This document shows, piece after piece, positions 35,501 through 44,547 of a DNA stretch of 64,000 nt. The stretch's first letter is position 1. The number at the start of each line of letters is the position of its first letter. This DNA is from Ancylostoma caninum (Eukaryota > Nematoda > Chromadorea > Rhabditida > Ancylostomatidae), in NCBI GenBank assembly GCA_037903475.1, contig JBAJFG010000027.1, forward strand, positions 248,001-312,000, given 5' to 3'. The position numbers and the translations under genes were made by a program. Under the pieces are notes generated by a model. That model ran no database searches. It was given only the letters and a program-made list of their open reading frames with translations, and had not been told where the DNA came from.

Positions 35501-38500
35501 ATCGCCTGTTACTTGGTCTCGTTCGAATAACAGGTCGATGACTTTAGCACCAAGAACAAAGTTGGTGCCACAGTCAGAACGCATGATGCGTGGTACCCCT
35601 CTACGACTTATGAAGCGGAGGAAACTGTCTAGGAATGCTGCAGATGAGAGGCTTTCAACCAATTCCAGATGAATCGCACGGGTGGTCAAACAGGTGTACA
35701 GTGCGACGTATACCTTTTCACCTGTGTTGATGGTTACAGGTCCCATGAAGTCACAGGCAGAGTTTTGGAAAGGTTTGCCAACTACCAATCTGTCCTTTGG
35801 AAGCGGTGCCATCTTTTGATGAGGGAAAGGGAGACCTTGCTCTCGCTTGCAAATGACGCATTTGTTCAAGATGTTCCGGATTTTGCCCGAAGGCCTTGGA
35901 ATCCAGAATTTCTGACGAATAAGAGCTAGTGTATGGTTACGTCCACAGTGTGCATTGTTCCTATGTACATCGTTGATGATTAGAGGAACAAGTTCTGAAG
36001 ATGCTGGTATGAAAATAGGATTTTTCGTGTCTTCAGGCAAAGCGGCATTCGTGAGTCTGGACTTGGCTCTGATAAGACCAAGTTGGTCTCTGAAGATGTT
36101 TTTGTTCTTGTGTTTCACATGTAGCTCTTTGATGTCGATGTCCTTCGTTTCGTTGGCAATTATTAGACGTTCACTTAATATCATTTCCTCAGCAGTAACA
36201 TCTTTGTGCGGATCGAATTGATGTATATACTGGGTAGGAGCGTTTTTGCCTTTTCGCAAGCTCCATTTTGATACCCATAATGATAGCGCTTTCATTGCGC
36301 GTGTAAACACTCGTAGTGCTTGAGTATAGTAACGGTATCGCTTAAGATCTACAAGCGCTTCGGACGTTGTAATCGGTGTTGTTTTGAGAACAACATGCTG
36401 CGCACTGTTATTGTTTGGCGCGACGATCGGTTCGCTGAGGGGTAGTGAGTCGTCGCTGAGATCTTCGATTGGCCAGCTGTTGCGCGTGTTGTGCCACCAT
36501 TTTGGCCCGCTGAGCCAGTCGCTATTTACAAAAGTTTCCTTTGTTGTTGGTCTTGTGGCAATGTCTGCCGGGTTGAACTCAGATTCGACATAGTTGAAGT
36601 GAACACGAACGCCTTGCTCTTCCAGAGCCCTTACGATCTTTTTGATTCTATCGACTTGGTTTGTTACAAACAGGGGCTGTTTGTTAGATGATTTTATCCA
36701 AGATAGCGCAATTCTGCTATCGCTGACAAGATAAAGGTCGGAAATTTGGTTGTGATAATTCCTCAGTATAGTGTTTGCGAGTCTAGCCGACATTAAAAGT
36801 GCTAGTAGCTCCAGTCTTGGTATTGTAACCTTCCTGTGTATAGGTGCTAGTCTTGATTTTCCACAAAGAAGTCCTGCTGTTTTATGCTCACCACCATGTG
36901 TAACGTAAGCACACGCAGCCATCGCAAATTGACTCGCGTCGCTAAATACCCATAGGTTGGAAGATTCTCGCGTTACCTCGCCAGATGCAACATTGCGCGG
37001 CACTTGGATTATGGTGCCGGATATGTCGCGGCAGATGTTGTTCCATTCGTTGAGTTGCTCTGGAGAGATTTTTCCATTCCAATCGACTTGTTTTGTGATC
37101 GTATCGCGCATGAGTTTCTTTGCCTGCAGCAACAATGGAGCACCTAACCCCAGAGGATCGTAGATCTTGTGAATCTCACTGAGGAGCTGTCTTTTTGTCA
37201 TTTGTTGTGCCATGGACAAAGAAATTTCAAGAGTGAAGTTGTCCTGGTCCGTGTTGTATTGCACACCAAGCAGTTTTGTTTGTCCTGTGTTCCCTTTATC
37301 ATCTTTGGGGATTTGTTCATTTACTACAATTGAATTGCTAGCGAATTCTCTAAGGTTCATTCCGACTTGTTGGAAGAGCCTTTTGGACTCTTTGATTTTC
37401 GAAAGGGCTTCAGTTTCGTTTTGAGCCTGTAGGAATATATTGTCAACGTAGATGTTATCGAGAATTTCGTTGGACAATTTCGTCCCTGCCCTTGTTAGAA
37501 AAGATGCAAGTGACATGTTTAATATACTTGGAGCGGATTTTGTTCCAAATGGGAGACGCTTAAAGCGATAGTGTTCGATGTTGTCTGCTGTGACGTCGGC
37601 GGCTGAGTCCTTGAGCCACAAAAAGCGGCATAGGTCACGATGTTCAGGACTAATGCGAATTTGTGTAAATGCTGCTTGTATGTCTGCTGTCACTATTAAG
37701 GGCCACGAGCGGCAGGCTAACAGGATGTCCAAGACTTTATTCACGAAGCTTTCGCCAGTGTGCATGACGTCGTTTAGCGACAGTTGACCTTTGCCTTTTG
37801 AGGAGGCATCGAATACAACTCGTAGTGGTACTGATTTTTCCTCTTTCCATACTCCGGAATGGGGCATATAGTATTTTGTTCTGTCAGGATCGTTCAATTC
37901 AGACGTTGGTACAGGCTCGATGATACCATCATTTTTATACTGCGCGAAAATCTTGTTGTACCAGTATTTTTGTTCTGGGTGGGTTTCATGGTACTTGTGA
38001 AGCGATCTTAGCCTGCATATAGCAGTCTTGTAATTGTCTTTGAGATCGATCACGTTGGACTTGAGGGGAAACGGAGCTGTGATGAAACCATCTGTAAAGG
38101 ATACCTTCTCGGAGTATTTATTAAGGTATTCATGCGCGGTGTCATTAGCACTGAACTCATCGGTATTGATGCCCATACCTTCAAGTTCGTAAAGGTCCTT
38201 CAATTCTTGTTTTACGTCGGATATTAGTTCTGTGCAGGTAAACACAGTGTGCTCGTACCGGTTAACTGTGTTTGTTGGGGCTTTACCTATCCCGAATAGA
38301 GCTGGTCCGAAAACTGTGTTCTGCGCTAGGAGTCCAGATGGTAGTTTGATTGGTGGTCGATCTAGTAAAACTATTTTATCGTAAGATTCGACCCCAATGA
38401 GTATGACTGGTTTCTGGAGATCGCCAATGATAGATGGATTAGATAAGAAGATATTGTTCTCCTCGAGAAAATGTATGTCTTCAATTGTTAGGTTTGCAGA

Positions 38501-40444
38501 TGGGAATGAATTCGTGAGAACCGGTTTCGTGCTCAATTGAAGTGCTACGGTAGTTCCGAAACGTGTTCTGAATGTTGCGGTCACCTTTTGTGACGTGTAA
38601 ACTTCTACGTTTCCTCCTATACCGTGCATTGTGCAACGGAATGATTCGCCTTTCTCCAATCCTAAGCGGTTGGCGAGTTGACTGTCAATGAGGTTGCACT
38701 GGGCACCAGTGTCCAAGAAAATCAACACGTTTTCAAAGGCGCCAGTCGCTTCACTTTTTACTTGAGCTTCGGCTGTCATAAGTACAAATTGACTGGAGTT
38801 CTCATGCCCTTCCTTTTCATTCTGGGCAGAAAAAGTGCTCACTGTATTCTGTTGATCAGCGATAGCATGGGAATCCTTTTCAAATGTGTTTGGCTCCTTT
38901 GTGAACATTACAGCTGCATGTCCTTGCTGGTTACGGTAGTTTGACCTTTGTTGCTCTTTTCGCTGAAAAGGGCTTGGAGCTTGTGAAGATGTATTCTGTT
39001 TATTAGGGGGCGGTTGAGGTGCCGTTGGTTGCTTTGAACATAGCGAAATATGGTGGTCACCATTGCATGAGCGACAGTTGTTTAAATTGCATTCGCGGCT
39101 GCGGTGGGTGGTTGAAAAGCATTTCCAGCACGCAAGTATACCTCTTAATGCTTTTCTGCGATCGGCAGCGTTGGCAACGGTGCGGCAGTCTCTGCTGTTA
39201 TGGTTGGTGCGGCGACAAAAGAGGCATTGCGGTGGTATCGGGCCTCTTTGTTGCATCGTATTATTTCTTGGTTGTGGACGAGTTATGGAGTTTACACGTC
39301 TTTCAAAGATGACTCTTGATGAAACGGCCTTTTCAAGAGCATCAAGAAGAGTACCCACACTTATATTGTCGATTTCTGAAGTGGAAGTCACTATCTCTTT
39401 GATGACATCGTAAGGGAATTTCGACAGAATAGTGTCAACCCACAATGGATCATGTTTCGCGCGAATGTCGTGGCCAGTTGCCACCATCTGGTGTACCAGG
39501 TCGCTTATTTTGTCGAGCGTCGCCGCGCACCTTTGTGCTGAGTTATTGGCGGCTGGCACATTTGTTAGTCTCTGGACGATTACTGACCTGTTGTTACTTT
39601 TATTGCCGAATTTCTTATGGAGAATATCGACTATCAGTTTGTAGTTCTCAGCTTTCTTGGAAATGCTCTTCACTGCGTCCAGGGCTTGGTTTCGGAGAGC
39701 ATCTTTCAAATAGAGTATTTTCTCTAAGTCTCCAAGTTGTGGATTTTTGTCGACAATTAGTGAATATGTATCCCAAAACTCCTCCCAAGAGTCGTTATCG
39801 CCGCTAAATGTGGGGAGTTTGATTTCCGGATACTTTATTCTCAGAACAGGAGTAAGATCCAGAGCATTTTCTTGAGAAAGGATGTTTGCGCGAGTGCCCT
39901 GTTGTGAGCCGTATTGATCGTCTGGTTGCTCGTTATGTGCGCCGATTAACGGGTCAATTATACCCTTTGTTTCATCGTCCATGTGTTGACTGTAGTGCCC
40001 CTTTATACTTGAATGCGGCGCATTTTTGTCCATTTCTTTTGGTTTTCCTAGGTTCAGAATTGCCATTTGGGTTTCTAATTCTGTCAACCTAGCATTGATC
40101 ACCATTATCACATTGTCACTTTCTTGTAGAAGTGAGCGGAAGTTTACTTGGGCTTGGAACTCGTTAAGTTCGTCGATCATGTCTTTTTTCTCTCCTTTCG
40201 TTGCTTCTGCGTAGCTTCTGAGGACGTAGTCGTACGCTTCCTTTAGTGAGGAGCGTTTGCGTTCTATGTTTCTTTCGGCAATCTGCAATTCACACTGTCG
40301 CGAATAACAGTAGTTCTTAATTTCCTTCTCATCCCCTTCTGGAAATTGATTGGGGGAGGTAGAAGACTTGTAATAGTCGAGTGTTGTTCTTAGGGAGGAG
40401 TGCTCATCTCCAAGAGCTTGCAAAAGGAGAGTTATTTTACTCAT
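32573..40444 (-). CDS. BEL/Pao Gag-Pro-Pol-Env polyprotein, intact
   Basis: 2623 codons from an ATG at 40444 with no stop or frameshift. Gag: coiled N-terminus (1-140), DUF1759-like capsid region (about 195-380), three zinc knuckles (407-469). Protease: LDTGAQ with catalytic D578. Reverse transcriptase: ADIQAAF (920-926) and YVDN (999-1002), the usual BEL/Pao variant. RNase H: D1169, E1212 and D1242 region. Integrase: HX4H...CX2C (H1494, H1499, C1529, C1532) and D1565, D1624, E1676, then a DUF5641-like tail to about 1872. Envelope-like part (1925-2623): two hydrophobic-led modules, the second with a cysteine-rich ectodomain resembling phlebovirus-type class II glycoproteins and a C-terminal membrane anchor (about 2563-2595). 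All expected catalytic residues are present. Confidence 0.95.
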   Translation of the reverse strand: MSKITLLLQALGDEHSSLRTTLDYYKSSTSPNQFPEGDEKEIKNYCYSRQCELQIAERNIERKRSSLKEAYDYVLRSYAEATKGEKKDMIDELNEFQAQVNFRSLLQESDNVIMVINARLTELETQMAILNLGKPKEMDKNAPHSSIKGHYSQHMDDETKGIIDPLIGAHNEQPDDQYGSQQGTRANILSQENALDLTPVLRIKYPEIKLPTFSGDNDSWEEFWDTYSLIVDKNPQLGDLEKILYLKDALRNQALDAVKSISKKAENYKLIVDILHKKFGNKSNNRSVIVQRLTNVPAANNSAQRCAATLDKISDLVHQMVATGHDIRAKHDPLWVDTILSKFPYDVIKEIVTSTSEIDNISVGTLLDALEKAVSSRVIFERRVNSITRPQPRNNTMQQRGPIPPQCLFCRRTNHNSRDCRTVANAADRRKALRGILACWKCFSTTHRSRECNLNNCRSCNGDHHISLCSKQPTAPQPPPNKQNTSSQAPSPFQRKEQQRSNYRNQQGHAAVMFTKEPNTFEKDSHAIADQQNTVSTFSAQNEKEGHENSSQFVLMTAEAQVKSEATGAFENVLIFLDTGAQCNLIDSQLANRLGLEKGESFRCTMHGIGGNVEVYTSQKVTATFRTRFGTTVALQLSTKPVLTNSFPSANLTIEDIHFLEENNIFLSNPSIIGDLQKPVILIGVESYDKIVLLDRPPIKLPSGLLAQNTVFGPALFGIGKAPTNTVNRYEHTVFTCTELISDVKQELKDLYELEGMGINTDEFSANDTAHEYLNKYSEKVSFTDGFITAPFPLKSNVIDLKDNYKTAICRLRSLHKYHETHPEQKYWYNKIFAQYKNDGIIEPVPTSELNDPDRTKYYMPHSGVWKEEKSVPLRVVFDASSKGKGQLSLNDVMHTGESFVNKVLDILLACRSWPLIVTADIQAAFTQIRISPEHRDLCRFLWLKDSAADVTADNIEHYRFKRLPFGTKSAPSILNMSLASFLTRAGTKLSNEILDNIYVDNIFLQAQNETEALSKIKESKRLFQQVGMNLREFASNSIVVNEQIPKDDKGNTGQTKLLGVQYNTDQDNFTLEISLSMAQQMTKRQLLSEIHKIYDPLGLGAPLLLQAKKLMRDTITKQVDWNGKISPEQLNEWNNICRDISGTIIQVPRNVASGEVTRESSNLWVFSDASQFAMAACAYVTHGGEHKTAGLLCGKSRLAPIHRKVTIPRLELLALLMSARLANTILRNYHNQISDLYLVSDSRIALSWIKSSNKQPLFVTNQVDRIKKIVRALEEQGVRVHFNYVESEFNPADIATRPTTKETFVNSDWLSGPKWWHNTRNSWPIEDLSDDSLPLSEPIVAPNNNSAQHVVLKTTPITTSEALVDLKRYRYYTQALRVFTRAMKALSLWVSKWSLRKGKNAPTQYIHQFDPHKDVTAEEMILSERLIIANETKDIDIKELHVKHKNKNIFRDQLGLIRAKSRLTNAALPEDTKNPIFIPASSELVPLIINDVHRNNAHCGRNHTLALIRQKFWIPRPSGKIRNILNKCVICKREQGLPFPHQKMAPLPKDRLVVGKPFQNSACDFMGPVTINTGEKVYVALYTCLTTRAIHLELVESLSSAAFLDSFLRFISRRGVPRIMRSDCGTNFVLGAKVIDLLFERDQVTGDSVASYSASNNIKWIFNPSAAPWMGGVWERLIGCVKKCLNKTLGRKKLSYTKLLTALTCIEAIINTRPLTKVDPDDLSSIPLRPVDFLQGNIKFALPKCADEESGNDPDYEDARIETLAQAKEALQFSEEVADHFWRRWRTEYLVELRELQKTEFRNRKHVSRPFPQVGEIVILEQDSMVPRGNWPLGKVVEIINSPDGYVRSAKVKGATGRIYHRPVCKLIPLEIRSVDNIEKEHPTQKKPENIVRRVQPPRKAKLNVRYNENDENEFANASCSHKYSHLSRVILYPLLLSLISKVDATYISCANGSLEIKPPSLSYKLCFNNVCRMREARDVVAFQLPPSPHNDPVNVSLYLTPWSKVPVETCTCERQHFCEDKRLFTKLLLGNPHCSPKKAVASTTVVISALMLTIAAIFALIANKFCNRKANMSSRRGYQEASQTFSLAHFRRSSFVILAVLCVTLTEVNGCQKAHIRHDVNLICLNGTKCVLEFDNELSFNTLQNEVCVVLRHENSTVGFLNLKVVEIRNICKKQTLFYTRDTEPETFYQKRCPFMGSCVSDFCEKLQPNDSVPELKHAQKYPGYSMCSNTCAGLACGCLTPFPGCMFFRVAYVPRTPRVYHVFKCASWLMEAHVKMTLSTPKEHVEESIVLHPYIPTEQRGWTLKVSSIKHGHHAILLQRFAETKTSTILVDDNWTAAVKCANAELASNHFHKCEAQHTCACVPNKISVQCVCSSTPLYSQNRTTTVLPLRRPHLEISRNNSAVIAIEKDAEVAVLLSTTKRFAIAQQVIDPPCRVLASELVGCYSCQEAARTTLSCYSSRTRQVALDCSEQSLLLSCSDKNETANVILQYDSSHVSDNCYYKCGGQTHTLNILGTLVYHSSIPEHVVLGKESTEEHALQMPQLSLPDLRPLISTFKEHWHVALASVAGVGVLALLTYLFGPVILLFLLKFAAEVLQAAVNIIFACLRGVIQALAEVRRR

Positions 40445-40518
40445 TTTTGTATCAGCGGTCCTTTGCCGGTTGCGGGAGGACGGGCTGATATAGGATTGCC
40501 ACGCGGGTGGTTAAGTTT

Positions 40519-40531
40519 GGCCGATGCACCA
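40519..40531 (-). promoter_or_regulatory. Primer-binding site, tRNA-Gly(GCC)
   Basis: On the element strand TGGTGCATCGGCC begins 6 nt after the 5' LTR. It is complementary to the CCA-terminated 3' end of tRNA-Gly with a GCC anticodon as known from animals. A 15-nt version of the same site marks the second BEL/Pao element at 56039. Confidence 0.85.
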
Positions 40532-40537
40532 GAAATT

Positions 40538-40699
40538 TGTAGTGGGCTCGGACACCGTTCAATTAACAATCTGTTTATTCACCACTGGACGTCCGCGCTT
40601 CAGTGCGGACAGTAACAACACTGAACATAATTGCCCCGCCCATTTCTGAGCGAGGAAACCGAGAGGGCGTTGCGGCCTTTTTTATGATGGGCCGCAACA
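40538..40699 (-). repeat. 5' LTR of the BEL/Pao element
   Basis: The 162 bp matched the 3' LTR base for base as far as I could check by eye, including both hairpins and AATAAA. Transcription of the element should begin here and run toward lower coordinates. The left host junction is the ATGGC duplicate at 40700-40704. Confidence 0.93.
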
Positions 40700-40704
40700 A
40701 TGGC

Positions 40705-41640
40705 TGTGAATATAGAGTTTAAACCGCGCAGTAACGCAGAATTGCTATACCTAAACCTTTGCACCAAGGGACGCAATGTAGTGGGAGTCGTACGAAACGT
40801 TTGTAATCGCGTCGGAGATGGAATCCCTAAAATGTTTGTCTTAGTGCCCGTGGACAACGGAGGCGTCGTCTATGTCCGAGAGAGCGGAAGTGAGCGGAGC
40901 AACCATTTTTGTAGACAGTGGGTGATCTGTAGGCATGTCCTCTACAAGGCCACTGCTAGCTGAGGGCTTTGAAGTATGGGTATCCGCAACCCAGGCCTCC
41001 GCGGAGTAGGCACGGGAGCGAGTTACGGGATTACCCACTAGCAGAAGGGAAGGATAAAGCAGATGAGGTGAACACTGTCGAGTGATCGACGAGGAGAACA
41101 GAATGAAGCATAAGGTTGGGGAACGGCTTAAATATTTTGACGAGGCGATGTAAAGTATATAAACCTTTGAGCCTTGATCTATGTTGTGTTTATCGTTGGA
41201 ACGCAGAAAGTGACTAGGACCAGAGGCTTTGGTGATGTTTCGCAGTCCATGCGTCCGGATGAAAAGGGTGGTCTGGGAAAGATAAAAGACAAAGTTCACC
41301 GTGATCATGCTAGCCAGGCTGTACGTAGAGCGATCATAGTTCTGGGAAAGTAGCAATGAAAATGAAAAAAAAACAGTTCTGGGAAAATAGCAACCACGGT
41401 AATGTCCACTCTGAAGTTCATTGGTGACCAATTTGGAGAGAGAATGTGTTTGGCAAGAGATTTTACGGGTTAAAATCTTGCTTGGCAGGACATTTTCCGG
41501 GAGAATAGCTCTAGAGTCTGTTTGGCAAGGCAAGGGCGAGAGAATATGTTGATGACTCATTTTCCGGGTGTTTGGCAAGACAAATGGCAAGAGAATATGT
41601 TGACGACCCATTTTCCTGGACAGACACGTGCGACGCATCG
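40705..41640 (-). pseudogene. 5' part of the interrupted Ty3/gypsy element
   Basis: With the BEL/Pao element and one ATGGC copy set aside, a - strand gag-like frame (40857 toward 40705) continues in phase across the junction into 31276 and below. Further 5', a 265-codon open frame (41638-40841) starts inside a 51-bp minisatellite and ends with the probable Gag N-terminus (PTDHPLSTKMVAPLTSAL). The N-terminal two thirds are probably not protein. A frameshift separates the two frames. No gypsy LTR could be matched to the downstream end. Confidence 0.55.
41440..41640 (+). repeat. 51-bp minisatellite (family G), copy 1
   Basis: Units have the pattern GTTTGGCAAGACAAAAGGCG, AGAGAATATGTTGGCGACCC, ATTTTC. 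Two clear units and diverged edges are visible. The same unit forms 47290-47640. A shorter relative (about 30 bp: TGGCGACCCATTTGGCAAGG) is amplified at 42050-42165. Confidence 0.7.
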
Positions 41641-42049
41641 GCTTTCGAGTCGATGAGTCGGTTCAATTACACAAGTTTGAGGTACGTATTCCAAAAGGAG
41701 TCACACATCAGGAGGGTCGCGGTGTCAGTCCGAAGTCACCGCTAGGCAGGATCACAACCTTATTTTTGCATGAGGGTATCTCCGTGGTCCTCGCCGTAAT
41801 GCGCACACTAGTGCGCAGCCGGCTGAACCACGGCAATGTCCACGTATTCCGTGCTTCCCGGCACGGAATCGATGGATGTCATCGGTTCAACTGCTTGAGG
41901 AGGTACTTTGCCTAAACTACTTCCTGGGTCTGATCCATTAAATGTGAAAAGCTCGGACATTGTGATAATTTTGGAAGCCTTTCCTGACAATGAGAGGAAA
42001 TGGGAGTACGTGGCGAAATCTCACGTATGATGTCGAATCGCATTTTTCG

Positions 42050-42270
42050 CATGGCGACCTATTTGGCAAGATTTGTGTGGCGACCCATTTGGCAAGGTTT
42101 GTATGGCGACCTGTTTGGCAAGGTTTGTATGGCGACCTATCTAGCAAGGTTTACATGGCGACCCATTTGGCGGGACAACGTGTTTGGCAAGACATTTGGC
42201 GGAGTTCGTTTGCCTGGCTCGTTTGCAAAACCGTTTCCTAGGTTGCCAACAAACCTCGCCAAATGGGTCG
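42050..42270 (+). repeat. 30-bp tandem repeat related to family G
   Basis: Four to five units of TGGCGACCYATTTGGCAAGG followed by TTTGTA are arranged head to tail, with weaker copies to about 42270. The open frames over this stretch are a by-product of the repeat. Confidence 0.8.
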
Positions 42271-42732
42271 CCAATGAACTTCACAGTAAAATGTCAAATC
42301 AGAGGTGATTGGGATAATGCTGAAGCGTATGCCTACTGTTGGCCAACGCAAAGCTCGTTAAGGGTTACGCGATCATCAAAAGAGCCTTTCTAAACTTTCG
42401 TCATCAAGTCCTTGAAGCTAACTTTCAACGGTACCGTTTTCGCAAAATCCGTAAAACATAGCGACGTAACCCTAACGATGCGAGCGAACAAAAACATGAC
42501 GACAAGTGCTTCCGCGCATGAGCTTGAGCTGTCGGACGGAAGATATCACTGTGGAGAAGAGAGGAAAACGTTCAATATGTTCAATTTTCTGAAGAAAATA
42601 TGTTACTATCTTGATATAGAGGAAGGAAGGGAAAGGGAGTTGAGAGTTTGAGAGAAAAGAGGAGAACGTTTGTAAAGCTGTGGGTTTGTGTACAAAAAGG
42701 TCCCAAAAATATTGGTGTGACATATTCTTTGG

Positions 42733-43004
42733 CTTGGAGACACAACATGATGGGTAATAGAGGTTTATCAGTAATTTATCAGTTATTACACCATGGACAG
42801 CAAATATCAGAAATCTACTGGCGTTGGTGTCGGTCGTCCGTTTGCTCGTCTCCTGGCGTCTTCCTCCCGCCATTTGTACGCTACGCGAGCCCATCGCTTC
42901 GATATCTGAATGCATCAAACGATCAGCTCATTCCTTTGTGGAAAATAGCTAACATTCCTCGCTCGCCCTTTCTCGTAAGCCTGGATAAGAGGTCAAGACC
43001 CTTT
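42733..43004 (+). repeat. Repeat X, copy adjoining the RTE 3' half
   Basis: This is a direct-orientation copy of 24563-24873 with an internal segment missing. RTE coding sequence starts within about 50 bp after its end. Confidence 0.8.
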
Positions 43005-44547
43005 GTAATCTGTGGCGCAAACACTAGGACACTATGTGTAACGAAGAATTTCCACATCCGCCAGTGCCATCGGGAATTTCGTGGTCGTTCCAGTGCCATT
43101 GATTCTGGAAGAGGAAGTTGCAGTTGCACTAGCAAAGATGAGGAATGGAAGATCGCCCGGCCCAGAAAATGGCTGGAGGTGAAGGAACACGATGAACCAC
43201 TAGTTTCATCAACGAAATTATAGCCGAGGGAAAGCTGTCAGAATCGTGGACGACGAGCACAACAGTACCTATTCGGAAAGGAAAAGGAGACGTAACAGAT
43301 TGTACAACGTACCGACCGATTAGGCTGCTGTGCCACACAATGACGACGCTTGAACGAATTCTGGACAGAAGACTCCGAGACATTGCTGAAATAACCCGAA
43401 ATCAGTGTGGGTTTGTTGAAAGATGTAGCACAACCAATGCAATCCATGCTGTAAGGTTGCTGACTGCGAAACATCGAGTGAAGAAGAAAACCGTACATGT
43501 AGCTTTTCTTAACATCGGAAGGCCTGCGATAGGATACCCCGTGAACTGATTCGAATGTCACTATGGGGTCCCTGAAGAGTACGTCAGATGGATGCAGCCC
43601 CTCTACAGGAATGTCACGAGCTCAGTCAGAAGCGCTGCAGGAATATCAGCACCATTTGATGTCCGCGTGGCAGTCCATCAAAGCTTTGCACTTTCACCCT
43701 TTTTTCTCATTCTTTGCATGAACACAGTATCGAGTGATCTTCAGTCAGGACCACCATGGACGCTTTCTTATGCAGACGATGTAGTAGTCGCTGTACCCAC
43801 CAGGGAGAAACCCCAGGAAGATGTACAGGCTTGGAAAGACCGGCTTGAACGATGTGGGATGAAAACTAACGTAAAGAAAACAGAGTACCTCGAAGAGAAC
43901 AAACACCCTGTACGATAGCCATCGATAATGAGGAACTTCCGAAGGCCTCTATGTTCAAGTTCCTCAGATCTCGTATCTCAGCCGATGGTAACATTTTGAT
44001 GGAAGCTGAATGTAGAGCGAACGTTGCGTGAAACGAGTGGAGGCAGGTAACGGGTGTGAGGTGCGATAGGAAGGTCCCGCTAAAGCTGAAGTCAAAGATT
44101 TATCGCACAGTAGTCCGGCCGTTTGCGTTGAATGGAGCGGAATTCTTGTCGACCACCTTAAAACACGAGCAGACCCTCCATACAATGGAAATGAGAATGC
44201 TTCGCTGGGCTCGCAGGATCACATGTGTTGACAGGGCGAGAAGCGAAGACGTACGCTCACTGTTTGAAGTAGCACCCATCACTTCAAAGATGCGAGAGGC
44301 TCGACTACGCTGCTACGGTCACGTACTGAGAAGTGACGACAGCTCAGTCGCCAAATCAGCAATGAACATCACTGTGGAAGGGCGTAGACCGAGTGGAAGA
44401 CCCAACATTCGATGGCCAGACAGGATTGAAAAGAGATGCGATTACTAAAGCTCAATGTGTTCAATCGGAGGAAATGGCGCAACCGCACGAAAAACGCCGA
44501 CCCCAGACGCTGGGAAGCTGTTAGGAAGAAAAAGATGATGAAGATTG
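43005..44547 (+). pseudogene. RTE-clade LINE, 3' half (reverse transcriptase), broken
   Basis: The frame starts near 43100 with EEEVAVALAKMRNGRSPGP, the block before the RT fingers. It proceeds through TTYRPI at about 43300, CGFVERCSTTNAIHAV at about 43410, a damaged palm motif A near 43515-43550, then VHQSFALSPFF and the catalytic YADD (about 43770). The C-terminal domain (44056-44448) shows the RTE-type block RCYGHVLRSDD and GRRPSGRPNIRW. The end is the GATGATGAAGATTG tail typical of RTE 3' ends. Several frameshifts and a mutated motif A make it inactive. It does not overlap in protein space with the 5' half at 23.3-24.5 kb. Confidence 0.85.

Larger units (their letters stand above)
31277..40699 (-). 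mobile_element. Complete BEL/Pao LTR retrotransposon (9423 bp)
   Basis: The boundaries are fully readable. There are 162-bp direct LTRs at 31277-31438 and 40538-40699, each beginning TGTAGTGG and ending GCAACA, apparently identical. A 5-bp target duplication ATGGC lies at 31272-31276 and 40700-40704. A primer-binding site lies next to the 5' LTR. The interior has one 2623-codon frame and a 147-codon downstream ORF. Identical LTRs and an intact frame indicate a very recent insertion that may still be mobile. It sits inside the gag of an older gypsy element, in the same orientation. Confidence 0.95.

Noticed and set aside
34859..40092. Many 60-125 codon frames on the + strand across the BEL/Pao element
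   Set aside because: They are antisense shadows of the 2623-codon polyprotein frame and have no domains or splice context.
40841..41638. 265-codon frame as a distinct gene
   Set aside because: Its N-terminal part is the 51-bp minisatellite read on the opposite strand. Only the last part fits the gypsy gag, so it is included in the gypsy relic.
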